A stretch of DNA of 64,000 bases from assembly GCA_947475995.1 (NCBI GenBank), contig CANJNI010000009.1, positions 50,702 to 114,701 on the forward strand. The letters are read 5' to 3'. Both the position numbers and the translations under genes were made by a program. Of this stretch, positions 45,202 through 53,900 are shown in pieces. The DNA is from Beijerinckiaceae bacterium (GTDB lineage Bacteria; Pseudomonadota; Alphaproteobacteria; Rhizobiales; Beijerinckiaceae). Below the pieces are notes generated by a model. That model was not told the DNA's origin. It did no database searches and saw only the letters and a program-made list of their open reading frames with translations. How positions within the stretch are numbered: position 1 is the stretch's first letter; every line of letters begins with the position of its first letter.

Positions 45202-47331
45202 TTACGGCATCTGCGTGCGGCTCGTCACGGGCGCGAGCCCGGACGGCCGCGTGATGATCGGCCGAACCGGCCCCGCGCCGCGCAGCTTCAGCTTGCGCTG
45301 CTTGGAAAGCGGCGGGCAGCGCTTGTCGTCGTAATATTCCACCTGACAATCGAGGCACTGGAAGCACTCGGCCATGATGATCTTGCCCGAGCGTTCGATG
45401 GCCCGGACCGGGCAGGATCGCTCGCAGAGATGGCAGGGGCTGCCGCATTCGGGGCGGCGCTTGAGCAGATCGAGCAGATGCAACCGGTCGAGCAGCGCCA
45501 GCGCGCCGCCGAGCGGGCACAGGAAGCGGCAGAAGGCGCGCTCGGTGAAAAGCCCGATCGCCAGAAGCCCGAGCGCATAGATCACGAAAGGCCAGCCCCG
45601 TACGAACATCGCCGTAATGGCGGTCTTGAACGGTTCGATTTCCGCCGCCACCGCGCCTGCGCCGGGCGCCGCAAAGGCGAGGCCCACCACCAGCGACAGC
45701 GAGACATATTTGCCGATCCACAGCGTCCGCTGAAGCTTTTCGGAGGGGTTCCATTGCGGCAGCTTGAGGAAGCGCGACAGGTTCGCCAGCAATTCCTGCA
45801 AGGCCCCGAAGGGGCAAAGCCAGCCGCAGAATACGCCGCGCCCAAGGAGCAGCAGCGAAATCGCCGTATAGATCGAAATCATGAAGATCAGCGGCTCGGC
45901 GAGGTAGAATGCAAGGCCCAGTCCTTCAAACGGCCCTTTCAGGTAATTGATGACATTGACGATGGAGAGCTGCGCGCTTGCCGTCCAGCCGAGCCAGACC
46001 AGTGTGAACAGCAGGAACCCCATACGCACCCAGCGATGCGCGCTCCGCGAGCGCGAGAGTTTCGACTGGAAAGCCAGGATGAGCGTCAGGATCGTCAGCG
46101 CTGCGGCGAGGATCGCCACATTGGTGCGGCTCGCCGCCCATGCTTCCATCCAGGCCGGCTTGGCCTCCGGCTCCGGCAGCAGGATATGCTGTGCGGGAAG
46201 CTGATAGTCGACGCTGGTCAGCAGGAACTTGTGCAGCGTTCCGTCGCGCTGGCGCGTAAAGGCGAAAATATCCGCCCGCCAGGGCTTGAGCGGATCGAAG
46301 CCGCTGTCCTTCGGCAGAACCAGAATATTGGCCGCCCGCCCCATCACATAGGCGGTGTTGATCATATCCGTCTTGCGGAACTCGAAGCTCTTGCCGCCCT
46401 GCACGATGGCGATGCGCTCCAGCCGGAAGCCGTGCGAGAGATTGTTGAACCGCGTGCCAAGGTGATCGTAGGTGCCGTTGGAGCCGAGGATCACCGCATG
46501 GGTTCCCTCCGGCTGCCCGTCCGTCAATTGGTGATAACCCGCCTGACCGCCCGTGTTGCGACCGATCATGGGCGGCATCGCATAAGCCGCCTTGAAGTCG
46601 AGATAGACGACGTCCGGCCCGCCCCGCATGGGCACATCGAGCGGCATGCCTTCAAGGCCCGCCTTCTTCATGGCCTCCACCACATCGGCGTTGCGGACGA
46701 CGACGTTGACGATGGACTTGCTCGCCATCAGTTCGGCGATCGTCATGGGCCGGAAGCTGAGGAGATCGACCGTAGGTTCGGTGATGATCTTCGCCCCGGT
46801 GCGGTAGCGAAGCACAATGCCCGCGCCTTCCTGGATGGCGTTCCGCATGGCGCGGGCCGAGATGGTCGCTCCGGCCACGTAATCTGGATCGAGGCCGCCG
46901 CCCGCACCGAGCTTGGCGTCCCGTCCCCGCAGGCTGTCCAGAAACTGTTCGAGCAGGTTGGTGCGCCGCACGTCGTTCAGCAGGTAGGGCTCGAGGTGAT
47001 AGATCACCTGCGCGCCTGTCACCTTGCCGTCGAGGCTGACGCCCACGATGGCGTCGAACGGCGTCGATGAGTAGCCGGGCGCCCGCAGCACGTCATAGGT
47101 GGAATAGACGTAGCCTTTCAGTTCCTCGCCCGCATAGGCGGCCATGGCGGCCGGACCGCCATCATTGAGCTCCACGACCCGTGATGCGTGCGGAAAGACA
47201 TGGGCCAGAATCTCGGGCGTGACGCGCTCCTTCAGCGGACGTGCGGGATCGCCCATCTGCGCGACCGCAGACTCCCCGAGCAGCAATATTCCGAACAGCG
47301 CCCATCCCAGCGCGAGCAACCTGCGCAGCAA
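45202..47331 (-). CDS. NosR/NirI-like FMN-binding, 4Fe-4S polytopic membrane protein
   Basis: 709 residues from a TTG at 47331 preceded by AAGGGGA; an ATG reading up to 47514 lacks a signal-like start. After a signal anchor (LLALGWALFGILLLG) comes a periplasmic FMN-binding domain with DYVAGATISARAM near residue 150-162, resembling the SGAT flavinylation motif with Ala for Ser. About five transmembrane helices follow, carrying CGWLCPFGALQE and CRFLCPLGGALA, and then a ferredoxin-like tail (CHLCERSCPVRAIE, CFQCLDCQVEYYDDKRCPP). This is the NosR/NirI/CprC-like electron-transfer architecture. No nos or nir genes are within the window, so its partner is unknown. Confidence 0.82.
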   Translation of the reverse strand: MLRRLLALGWALFGILLLGESAVAQMGDPARPLKERVTPEILAHVFPHASRVVELNDGGPAAMAAYAGEELKGYVYSTYDVLRAPGYSSTPFDAIVGVSLDGKVTGAQVIYHLEPYLLNDVRRTNLLEQFLDSLRGRDAKLGAGGGLDPDYVAGATISARAMRNAIQEGAGIVLRYRTGAKIITEPTVDLLSFRPMTIAELMASKSIVNVVVRNADVVEAMKKAGLEGMPLDVPMRGGPDVVYLDFKAAYAMPPMIGRNTGGQAGYHQLTDGQPEGTHAVILGSNGTYDHLGTRFNNLSHGFRLERIAIVQGGKSFEFRKTDMINTAYVMGRAANILVLPKDSGFDPLKPWRADIFAFTRQRDGTLHKFLLTSVDYQLPAQHILLPEPEAKPAWMEAWAASRTNVAILAAALTILTLILAFQSKLSRSRSAHRWVRMGFLLFTLVWLGWTASAQLSIVNVINYLKGPFEGLGLAFYLAEPLIFMISIYTAISLLLLGRGVFCGWLCPFGALQELLANLSRFLKLPQWNPSEKLQRTLWIGKYVSLSLVVGLAFAAPGAGAVAAEIEPFKTAITAMFVRGWPFVIYALGLLAIGLFTERAFCRFLCPLGGALALLDRLHLLDLLKRRPECGSPCHLCERSCPVRAIERSGKIIMAECFQCLDCQVEYYDDKRCPPLSKQRKLKLRGAGPVRPIITRPSGLAPVTSRTQMP

Positions 47332-47523
47332 ACCATGTCCCCTTGAGGCCGGAGCTTTTAGATTGCCGCCAGAATAGGCCTTCGGGAGGGGCTGCGCCAG
47401 TCCTCTGGACTCACGGTATGGGGAGCAGAACCAGCATTGTGTTTGCGCCTGTCGCGCTTTGTGGTGCATGGTGATTCCGGCCTTGTGGGCTCCGGCGCGC
47501 TCGGCTGAAAGCAAGAGCAGCCG

Positions 47524-49176
47524 ATGTCTTTCCCTTTTTCCTGCGAGAAGCGCCCTGCCGTCGCCTCACGCGGCATGGTGGTGACCAATCATCCCCTCGC
47601 GTCGGGCGCGGGGGTCGAAATCCTGCTGGCCGGCGGCAATGCTGTCGACGCAGCGGTGGCCTCCCTGTTTGCCCTGTCGGTCGTCGAGCCCATGCTGGTC
47701 GGCATATTGGGCGGAGGCGTGGCCCATATCCGCACGGCCGACGGGCGGCACACGATTCTCGACAGCCTCAGCACGGCCCCGGCCGCCGCGACGCCTGACA
47801 TGTTCCGCGTTGTTCCGGGAACGAAGCCGCCTTCGCGGGCAACCGTGGATCGCGCCAATGATGTCGGGCCGCTCTCGGTCGCGGTTCCGGCTGCGCTTGC
47901 CGGATGGTGCGAGGCCTTGCGGCGCTTCGGCTCCATGCCGCTTGAAGATGTGATGCGACCCGCGATCCGCCACGCGGAAAGGGGATTCAGGATCACTCAT
48001 TACCTGGCCGACTGCGTTTCGGACACCGCAAGGGATCTCGCGGCGGACATCAATCTCGCACGGCTCTTCCTGCCCGACGGCGCGCCGATCCGGCCCGGCT
48101 CGCTGCTGGTTCAGGCCGAATTCGCTGACTCTCTGAAGATGATCGCCCGCGAAGGCGCATCAGCCGTTTATGGCGGAGCGCTTGGCGGGGCGATTGCCGA
48201 CCACATGCGCCGCTGCGGCGGCCTCATCACGCAGGATGATCTGACGAGTTACATGGTCCGCGAGCGCGCCCCCATCGTCGGAACCTACCGGGGCCATGAA
48301 ATAGTCGGCCCGCCGCCTCCCGCCTCCGCAGGCGTTCACATCGTCCAGATGCTGAACATTCTGGAGGGCTTCGACATTGCCGCATCGGGCTTTGCGACGC
48401 CGGATACGATTCATCTGCTTGCCGAAGTTCTGAAAATCGCCTTCGCGGATCGCGCGGTCTCGACGGCTGATCCGGATTTCGTCGACGTGCAGGTCGACCG
48501 GATCATCGACCCCCAATATGCAGCTGGACTGCGTGCGCGGATAAAGACCGATCGCGCGCAGGCGTGGACGTCGCAACTCCAGATCCCCGACTCGCGCAAC
48601 ACCACGCATGTGACAGTGGCCGATCAAGAAGGAAACGTGGTCGCCAGCACCCAGACCATCAATGGCGTGTTCGGCGCCTGCGTCATGGTTCCCGGCACGG
48701 GCATGACGCTCAACAACTACATGTATAATTTTGATCCCCATCCGGGCAACGCGCTGTCGATCGCGCCCGGCAAGCGCGTCTTTACGTCGATGGCCCCCAT
48801 GATGGTGCGCCGGGACGGCAAGCTTCGGTTTGCGCTCGGACTGCCGGGCGCATTGCGCATTTTCCCCTCCGCCATGCAGGCCATTTTGAATCTCATTGAT
48901 CATCGCATGAGTTTGCAGGAGGCCGTGGAAGCGCCGCGCATCTGGACCGAAGGCGGCGCGCTCGAACTGGAGCCTGCAATTCCGGATGATGTAGCGGCGG
49001 CCCTGGAGGCGCGCGGCCATCGGGTGCAGCGCGTGCGCCGCATCGCGGGGGGGATGAACGCAATTGCAATCGACGATGACGGCGTCCTGACCGGCGCAGC
49101 CTGCTGGCGCGCCGACGGGACTCCCATCGGCATCGCGGGAGGCCTCGCGCGGCCCGGCATACGATTTTCGATCTAG
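47524..49176 (+). CDS. Gamma-glutamyltransferase family protein
   Basis: 550 residues. The Ntn-hydrolase precursor cleaves itself before T360 in SRNTTHVTVADQEG, giving large and small subunits. SLFALSVVEPMLVGILGGG, YRGHEIVGPPPPASAGVHIVQML and a C-terminal GGMNAIAIDDDG are family features. It has no obvious signal peptide, unlike the periplasmic glutathione enzyme, so it may act in the cytoplasm on gamma-glutamyl or related amide compounds. The dehydrogenase gene starts 16 bases downstream in the same operon. Confidence 0.85.
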   Translation: MSFPFSCEKRPAVASRGMVVTNHPLASGAGVEILLAGGNAVDAAVASLFALSVVEPMLVGILGGGVAHIRTADGRHTILDSLSTAPAAATPDMFRVVPGTKPPSRATVDRANDVGPLSVAVPAALAGWCEALRRFGSMPLEDVMRPAIRHAERGFRITHYLADCVSDTARDLAADINLARLFLPDGAPIRPGSLLVQAEFADSLKMIAREGASAVYGGALGGAIADHMRRCGGLITQDDLTSYMVRERAPIVGTYRGHEIVGPPPPASAGVHIVQMLNILEGFDIAASGFATPDTIHLLAEVLKIAFADRAVSTADPDFVDVQVDRIIDPQYAAGLRARIKTDRAQAWTSQLQIPDSRNTTHVTVADQEGNVVASTQTINGVFGACVMVPGTGMTLNNYMYNFDPHPGNALSIAPGKRVFTSMAPMMVRRDGKLRFALGLPGALRIFPSAMQAILNLIDHRMSLQEAVEAPRIWTEGGALELEPAIPDDVAAALEARGHRVQRVRRIAGGMNAIAIDDDGVLTGAACWRADGTPIGIAGGLARPGIRFSI

Positions 49177-49192
49177 GGATGACAGGCTGCAA

Positions 49193-50161
49193 ATGACATC
49201 GCATATCGTGGTACTCGATCCCATCCTCGAAGAACGCGCCGTCCGCATGCGCGCGATGCTTCCGCCGGGCTTTGAGCTTTCGCACGCGACCGCCCGCGAC
49301 GACGAGCATCTGAAGCAGATCATTGCCGACGCCGATTATGCGATTTCCGGCCAGAGAGCCGTGACTGCCGACATTCTGCGCGCGGCGAAGAAGTTGAAGC
49401 TGCTGCACAAGTGGGGCGTGGGGGTCGACAATTTCGATCTCGACGCGGCGCGCGATCTTGGCGTGAAGGTCGCACGCACGACGGGCTCGAACGCGCTGCC
49501 GGTGGCGGAATCCACCGTCGGACTGATGCTGGCGCTTCTGCGCAACATCGTGGCGGGGCATGCACTGCTGCAGACGGGCGACTGGATGGGCGTGCGGCGC
49601 GGCGGCGAAGGCATGCTGCTGACCCGCAAGACGGTGGGCCTCGTCGGATTCGGGCATATCGGCAAGGCAGTGGCCCGCATGCTGCGAGGCTTTGAATGCC
49701 GCATTCTCTATCACAAGCCGACGCGACTGGCCGCGCAGGAAGAAGCCGAACTGGGCGTTGAATTTGCCGACCTTCCGCGACTGCTGGCCGAATCCGACGT
49801 CGTATCGCTGCATTGTCCGCTGACGCCGCAAACGCGCGACATGATTGACCGCCGTGCGCTCGAATCCATGAAGCGCAGCGTCATTCTGGTGAATATGGCG
49901 CGCGGCGGAATCGTGGTCGAGGACGATCTCATCGGGGCCTTGCGGGACAACATCATTCGCGGCGCGGCGACCGATGTCTACGCAGAGGAGCCTCTGCCGC
50001 CCGACAGCCCGCTGCTGAATCTCCCGAACCTCGTCACGACGCCGCATATTGCAGCTCTGGCAAATGATACGTTCGAGAAATCGCTGCGGCAGATCTACAA
50101 GAACATCCTGAGGGTCGAGGCCGGAGAGCCTGTCGATCCTGCGGACTCGGTGGTCGCCTGA
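49193..50161 (+). CDS. D-isomer-specific 2-hydroxyacid dehydrogenase
   Basis: 322 residues. NAD-binding VGFGHIGKAVARML, and the catalytic set Arg (ARGGIV after LVNM), Glu (YAEEPLP) and His (TPHIAAL) are all present, as in phosphoglycerate dehydrogenase and glyoxylate/hydroxypyruvate reductases. The substrate is unknown. It follows the gamma-glutamyltransferase-like gene and probably handles a 2-oxo or 2-hydroxy acid released in the same route. Confidence 0.87.
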   Translation: MTSHIVVLDPILEERAVRMRAMLPPGFELSHATARDDEHLKQIIADADYAISGQRAVTADILRAAKKLKLLHKWGVGVDNFDLDAARDLGVKVARTTGSNALPVAESTVGLMLALLRNIVAGHALLQTGDWMGVRRGGEGMLLTRKTVGLVGFGHIGKAVARMLRGFECRILYHKPTRLAAQEEAELGVEFADLPRLLAESDVVSLHCPLTPQTRDMIDRRALESMKRSVILVNMARGGIVVEDDLIGALRDNIIRGAATDVYAEEPLPPDSPLLNLPNLVTTPHIAALANDTFEKSLRQIYKNILRVEAGEPVDPADSVVA

Positions 50162-50167
50162 GCAAGT

Positions 50168-50204
50168 TCCGGATTCGCCATTGCGAGCGTAGCGAACCAA
50201 TCCG
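50168..50204. repeat. Palindromic repeat with CATTGCGAGCG core
   Basis: CCGGATTCGCCATTGCGAGC followed by GTAGCGAACCAATCCGGCG forms an imperfect palindrome of a type (CATTGCGAG...GCAATCC) dispersed in many alphaproteobacterial genomes. It lies in the gene-free stretch 50162-50461, where I otherwise see only a probable promoter for the next gene. Confidence 0.5.
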
Positions 50205-50461
50205 GCGCCGCAGAACCGGCGCGGTGGACCGCCGCCAGGCGGCGCCGTCGCCCATGGCGCTCGATTTCACCACGAAGCCTGAAAAGAAACGCCTTTTCAG
50301 CGCGACCGCGCCCCAATTGGCAAATCATTAACCAAGATTGCGCAAAGTGCCTGTGTGGCAGCCGGGAAATTCGGACCGGCCGCGAAAGAGCCCTGTGCGT
50401 CGCCGAATGTGTTCGCCCGTGCGATGGAAAGTCGTGCGCGCCATCGAGAGCGTTTGCGTCC

Positions 50462-51562
50462 ATGAGTCAGTATCGTGTGCGTTCGGGCGACCGTCGCCTG
50501 CAGAGGATCATCGACCGCAGCAGCCGCTCGGGCGCGACCTCCCTGAAGATTCTTCTGGCCCCCCTGCTGGCCGGCGCGCTTCTGCTGATGAATGCGGGCG
50601 CGACCAACCATTTCAACCGCGCCGAGAAGCGAGTCATAGGCCTCGCTGGTTCTCGCCTCACGTTGGAAGAGGCCACCCGGCTTGCGGCTGGCGATCCGCC
50701 TCCGGCGCCCAAGATCGCCGTGCGCGCCGATGCGCCGCGCGCCGACGCGGCCATGCAGGCGATGATCTTTGCCCCTCCCGCCGCCGATCTCGCGCCCGCG
50801 ATCGCCCGTTCCGAACCGGCGCCGGCGGCTGAAGCGTCCGCCCCGAAATCATCGCCGATCCAGACCGCCGCTCTCGCTCCGAAGCCGGCCGACATCGACG
50901 TGCTGCCGCCCGTCAATCCGTTCCGCCCCCGCAAGGCCGAGGCCCCCTACACGCCGCGCGCCGCCAAGGCCGCGCCCCGGCAGGTCGCGGCCTCGCAGCC
51001 TGCCGAACAGCCTAAAAGCTTCTTCGAAAAACTGTTCGGCGACACGCAGAAGCCGGAAGGTCCGGCCCTTGCCTATGCGCGGCCGGACGACGAAGGCATC
51101 GGCGGCGTCTTCTCCCGCAAGGCTGCGCCCAATCCGTTCCACGGCACGCAGACGGCTGTGTATGACATCGAGGCGAAGGCCGTCATCCTTCCCAGCGGCA
51201 AGCGGCTCGAAGCCCACTCGGGCCTCGGCCAGTACATGGACGATCCGGACCACGTGCATCGCCGCATGAAGGGGGCGACGCCCCCCAACACCTACAATCT
51301 TGTGATGCGTGAATCGCTCTTCCATGGCGTGCGGGCCATCCGCCTTCTGCCGGTGGACAACAGCAAGATGCATGGACGCGACGGCATTCTGGCCCATACC
51401 TACATGCTGGGACCGCGCGGCGATTCCAACGGCTGCGTGTCGATCAGGGACTACGACGCCTTCCTGCAGGCCTTCCTTCGCGGCGAGATCAGACGCATCG
51501 TGGTGGTCCGCAATTCCACAATGCTGAATGTCGCCCAGAACACCGCCGCCTCGCGAAGCTAA
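50462..51562 (+). CDS. DUF2778/Tlde1-domain cell-wall protein
   Basis: 366 residues. A cytoplasmic stub precedes one transmembrane helix (LKILLAPLLAGALLLMNAG, about 28-46). An Ala/Pro-rich linker (about 70-215) leads to a C-terminal domain (about 230-360) with AVYDIEAKAVILPSGKRL, DGILAHTYMLGPRGDSNGCVSI and the invariant His and Cys of the Tlde1/L,D-transpeptidase-like fold (S-x-G-C). In enterobacteria Tlde1 is a toxic type VI effector; in Hyphomicrobiales such proteins are usually anchored housekeeping proteins, and no immunity gene is seen here. It is expected to act on periplasmic peptidoglycan peptides. Confidence 0.78.
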   Translation: MSQYRVRSGDRRLQRIIDRSSRSGATSLKILLAPLLAGALLLMNAGATNHFNRAEKRVIGLAGSRLTLEEATRLAAGDPPPAPKIAVRADAPRADAAMQAMIFAPPAADLAPAIARSEPAPAAEASAPKSSPIQTAALAPKPADIDVLPPVNPFRPRKAEAPYTPRAAKAAPRQVAASQPAEQPKSFFEKLFGDTQKPEGPALAYARPDDEGIGGVFSRKAAPNPFHGTQTAVYDIEAKAVILPSGKRLEAHSGLGQYMDDPDHVHRRMKGATPPNTYNLVMRESLFHGVRAIRLLPVDNSKMHGRDGILAHTYMLGPRGDSNGCVSIRDYDAFLQAFLRGEIRRIVVVRNSTMLNVAQNTAASRS

Positions 51563-51600
51563 GGCCGCGTTGCCTCGGCGGCGGCGATGATGGAGTACGC

Positions 51601-52521
51601 ATGCCGCTGTCCTACACGCAGAACATGGAAGACTATCACCTGTGGCTGGCTCTGGGGGGCAAGCAGGCGGGCTTCTACATCGACGTCGGCGCGGGCCATC
51701 CGGTCGCCGACAATGTCTCGCTCTGGTTCTACGAGCGCGGCTGGAGGGGCATCGTGGCCGAACCCCAGGCGGACCTTGCGCGCCTCTACGGCTTTGTGCG
51801 CCCGGACGACATCGTGCATGAGGGGCTGGTCGGCCGCCGCACCGGCGAGGCAGAATTCTATCAGGTTGACCGCCTGCACGGCTTTTCCACCACGGTGAAG
51901 ACCTTCGCGGAAGGCGCGCGGGACTTCGGGGCTGAGCATCGCGCGTTCCCCATGCCCATGCTCACGCTGGCCGACCTTTGCGCCCGCCACGGCGTGACGG
52001 ACATTGACTTCCTCAAGATCTACGTCGAGGGCGCCGAGGCGGACGTGCTGGCGGGCAACGACTGGGCCCGCTATCGCCCGAAGGTCATCGTCGCCGAAGC
52101 GGTCTCGCCCGGAAAGGGCGAACCGGTCTGGCAGGAATGGGAGACTGACCTGCTGGCGCAGGGCTACCGCTTCCGGCTTTTCGACACGCTGAACCGCTTC
52201 TACGTGGCTCAGGAGCATCCCGAAATCTTCGAGCGCCTGCCGGCCGAACGCGCGCCGTGGGACGCAGTCACCCACATGTACGAGATCGGCCGCGCGCCGC
52301 AGAACGCCCTCCATCCGGACCACCCGCTGGCGAACCAGCTTTCGCGCGGACTGTGGGCCCTGCTTCCGGAGCTTGACGGCGCGCTGGTGGAGGAACTGAT
52401 GCGGCGCGGGGCTGCGCCGGACGCTGAAGCAGGTTTGCGATGGAAAGACGACCGGGAAGGCCGCATCCGCCTCGCCCGCATCGCCTGCGGCTACGACGGC
52501 GGCCAGATCCACGACGATTGA
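51601..52521 (+). CDS. FkbM family methyltransferase
   Basis: 306 residues of the FkbM type: GFYIDVGAGHPVADNVSLWFYERGW as SAM motif I, GIVAEPQADLARLY, DIDFLKIYVEGAEADVLAG as the FkbM hallmark, and a C-terminal helical extension. Relatives methylate sugars of polysaccharides or natural products. It follows the Tlde1-type gene by 38 bases and is the last gene before the tRNA and the inserted element. Confidence 0.85.
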   Translation: MPLSYTQNMEDYHLWLALGGKQAGFYIDVGAGHPVADNVSLWFYERGWRGIVAEPQADLARLYGFVRPDDIVHEGLVGRRTGEAEFYQVDRLHGFSTTVKTFAEGARDFGAEHRAFPMPMLTLADLCARHGVTDIDFLKIYVEGAEADVLAGNDWARYRPKVIVAEAVSPGKGEPVWQEWETDLLAQGYRFRLFDTLNRFYVAQEHPEIFERLPAERAPWDAVTHMYEIGRAPQNALHPDHPLANQLSRGLWALLPELDGALVEELMRRGAAPDAEAGLRWKDDREGRIRLARIACGYDGGQIHDD

Positions 52522-52659
52522 GGTCCCCGCGCCTCACTTTCCGGCCTCCCGGCGACAGCAGAACCGCAGAACTCCGCCCACCGCCGCACTCCGCGCTTGT
52601 GCCGCGCCACCCCCCGTGTTATCCGCACGCCCGACCACGCGGACAAGCGCCGCGACCCC

Positions 52660-52749
52660 GGAGAGGTGGCAGAGTGGTCGAATGCGTCGCACTCGAAATG
52701 CGAAGTACGGGCAACCGTACCGGGGGTTCGAATCCCTCCCTCTCCGCCA
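52660..52749 (+). tRNA. tRNA-Ser (anticodon CGA)
   Basis: A 90-base class II tRNA with an encoded CCA. Acceptor stem GGAGAGG pairs with CCTCTCC at 52739-52745; the anticodon loop ACTCGAAAT gives CGA; a long variable arm (TACGGGCAACCGTA) and the T loop GGTTCGAATCC follow. It reads UCG. The 3' end is intact and lies inside the 16-base repeat used as attachment site by the neighbouring element. Confidence 0.96.
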
Positions 52750-52751
52750 GC
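52736..52751 (+). other. attL: left attachment core of the integrated element
   Basis: CTCCCTCTCCGCCAGC at the 3' end of tRNA-Ser recurs exactly at 63801-63816. The left copy completes the tRNA. Confidence 0.85.
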
Positions 52752-52801
52752 AAAGCCTTGTAAATGACTGATAAATTAGGATATTACTGATTTATCTGGC
52801 A

Positions 52802-52828
52802 GCTTGCCCTAACGTTTGCCCTAATTCA
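52802..52828 (+). repeat. Left arm-type repeat of the element
   Basis: A 27-base sequence starting GCTTGCCCTAAC and containing two TTGCCCTAA units 13 bases apart. It matches 25 of 27 bases of the right copy at 63658-63684. Probable arm-binding sites for the integrase or excisionase. Confidence 0.7.
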
Positions 52829-52945
52829 GGTTGGCGCTAGGCCATGAAAGCCGAATTTGCTGCCTTCCGAAATTCGCACATTTTTGCCTGTGGTTGATCT
52901 GGTTCGCCCTCGTCCATCACGCGCGTGCGTATTGGTCCCGAAAGG

Positions 52946-53212
52946 TCAGGCGATGCGGATGGCGTCCGAAGGCCGGGGCACATCAAACAGGATTGAAACC
53001 TGCCGCGAGCCGCACCGGGTGCACATCATCCGTTCCGCCAGCCGGGAGAGCGGGAAATTCGGACCCCTCGTCCAGAGCAGCGTCGGCATGTCGAGTTCGT
53101 AGCGGTTGATGCATTCGGGAATGCTGCGCATCCCGTCCCTTTTGCCTTGCGAACAGCGCGCCGTGACCTTCCAGCCCAGCCGGAAGGCTTCCCCTAAGGT
53201 TTCAACACTCAT
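52946..53212 (-). CDS. Small protein with C-terminal zinc-ribbon half
   Basis: 88 residues. N-terminal LGEAFRLGWKVTARCSQGKRDGMR and C-terminal MMCTRCGSRQVSILF; the CxxC (CTRCG) with an upstream cysteine pair candidate (C at ARCSQG, C at PECINR) could bind zinc. Similar short proteins are frequent in rhizobial phages and islands, without known function. It lies seven bases downstream of the next small gene on the same strand, so they are co-transcribed. Confidence 0.6.
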   Translation of the reverse strand: MSVETLGEAFRLGWKVTARCSQGKRDGMRSIPECINRYELDMPTLLWTRGPNFPLSRLAERMMCTRCGSRQVSILFDVPRPSDAIRIA

Positions 53213-53219
53213 GGGACCG

Positions 53220-53468
53220 TCAGCCGCCCAGCGCCAGCGGATCGACTTCCCCAAAGCTGTTGATGATGACGGCATCCTCAAAGTCGCCTAGCGCCGGGTC
53301 GCCGGTGCGGGAGAACGCAATCGCGCCGCAGTTCTTTGGGTCCGCCGCCAGAAACGACGCCACGCGCGCCGCCTTGCCCGCATTCGGGCATTCCTGCGGC
53401 TCGCCTGCCACCACGTCCCCGGCCTCGTCCCGAACGAATGGCAAAGCTACATGATAAGTGACGCTCAC
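53220..53468 (-). CDS. Small unknown protein
   Basis: 82 residues: MSVTYHVALPFVRDEAGDVV, with GEPQECPNAGKAARVASFLA and SRTGDPALGDFEDAVII. It looks like a compact soluble alpha/beta protein. No family assigned. It is the first gene of a two-gene leftward operon at the left end of the element. Confidence 0.55.
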   Translation of the reverse strand: MSVTYHVALPFVRDEAGDVVAGEPQECPNAGKAARVASFLAADPKNCGAIAFSRTGDPALGDFEDAVIINSFGEVDPLALGG

Positions 53469-53900
53469 GACTCCACTCCCAATCTGAATTAGAACGAAAT
53501 AGGAACATTTCGCGAGGGAGAGTCAAGGCAGGCGGCGCACAAGGCCGAAAATTGGATTCAGTCGCAATATCAGCCGCGTCCGCTATTTTTCACTACTTTA
53601 GTAATGGATCGACGCCCATCGCGGCCAGAATTGCGGCCACGATGGTTCCAAACGCGAGTGCCATCGGTCGCTAGGACGCCTTGCAAAAGTCAGGACTTTT
53701 GCAAGGCAGCAGGCGGCGCGCTTGCGAAGGTCACGATACCCCTGACAGCGGACGCCGCCGAAGGCCTTTCCAGCGGGCGGTTGGCGGCTGCAATGCGCCA
53801 CGAAACGACCAAAGGCGGAGAATTCCTCCAGAGTGTCGCACTAAGGGACGCATTGATTTAGTAGGGCACAGGCGAGGCGATAATTTTCTATCGCGGCCCG
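53469..53900. other. Gene-free stretch of 432 bases with a long palindrome
   Basis: Apart from the 30-base palindrome at 53678 I see no supported gene. A 23-codon minus-strand frame at 53593-53664 (MALAFGTIVAAILAAMGVD...) could be a gene fragment but is too short to support. Confidence 0.5.
53678..53707. repeat. Palindrome copy 1 (CTTGCAAAAGTC type)
   Basis: GCCTTGCAAAAGTC (53678-53691) and GACTTTTGCAAGGC (53694-53707) are perfect inverted arms of 14 bases with an AG centre. A nearly identical palindrome lies at 57161; together they bracket the LysR-YcaC-membrane protein-SDR module. Confidence 0.85.

Noticed and set aside
47332..47523. Possible riboswitch between the NosR-like and gamma-glutamyltransferase genes
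   Set aside because: No conserved core such as a B12 or FMN box was recognised; only GC-rich, weak pairing was seen.
52660..52749. tRNA-Leu as an alternative to tRNA-Ser
   Set aside because: Both are class II, but the anticodon read from the loop is CGA, which is serine.
53593..53664. 23-codon minus-strand frame MALAFGTIVAAILAAM...
   Set aside because: Too short and without a ribosome site; could be a gene fragment, but no support.
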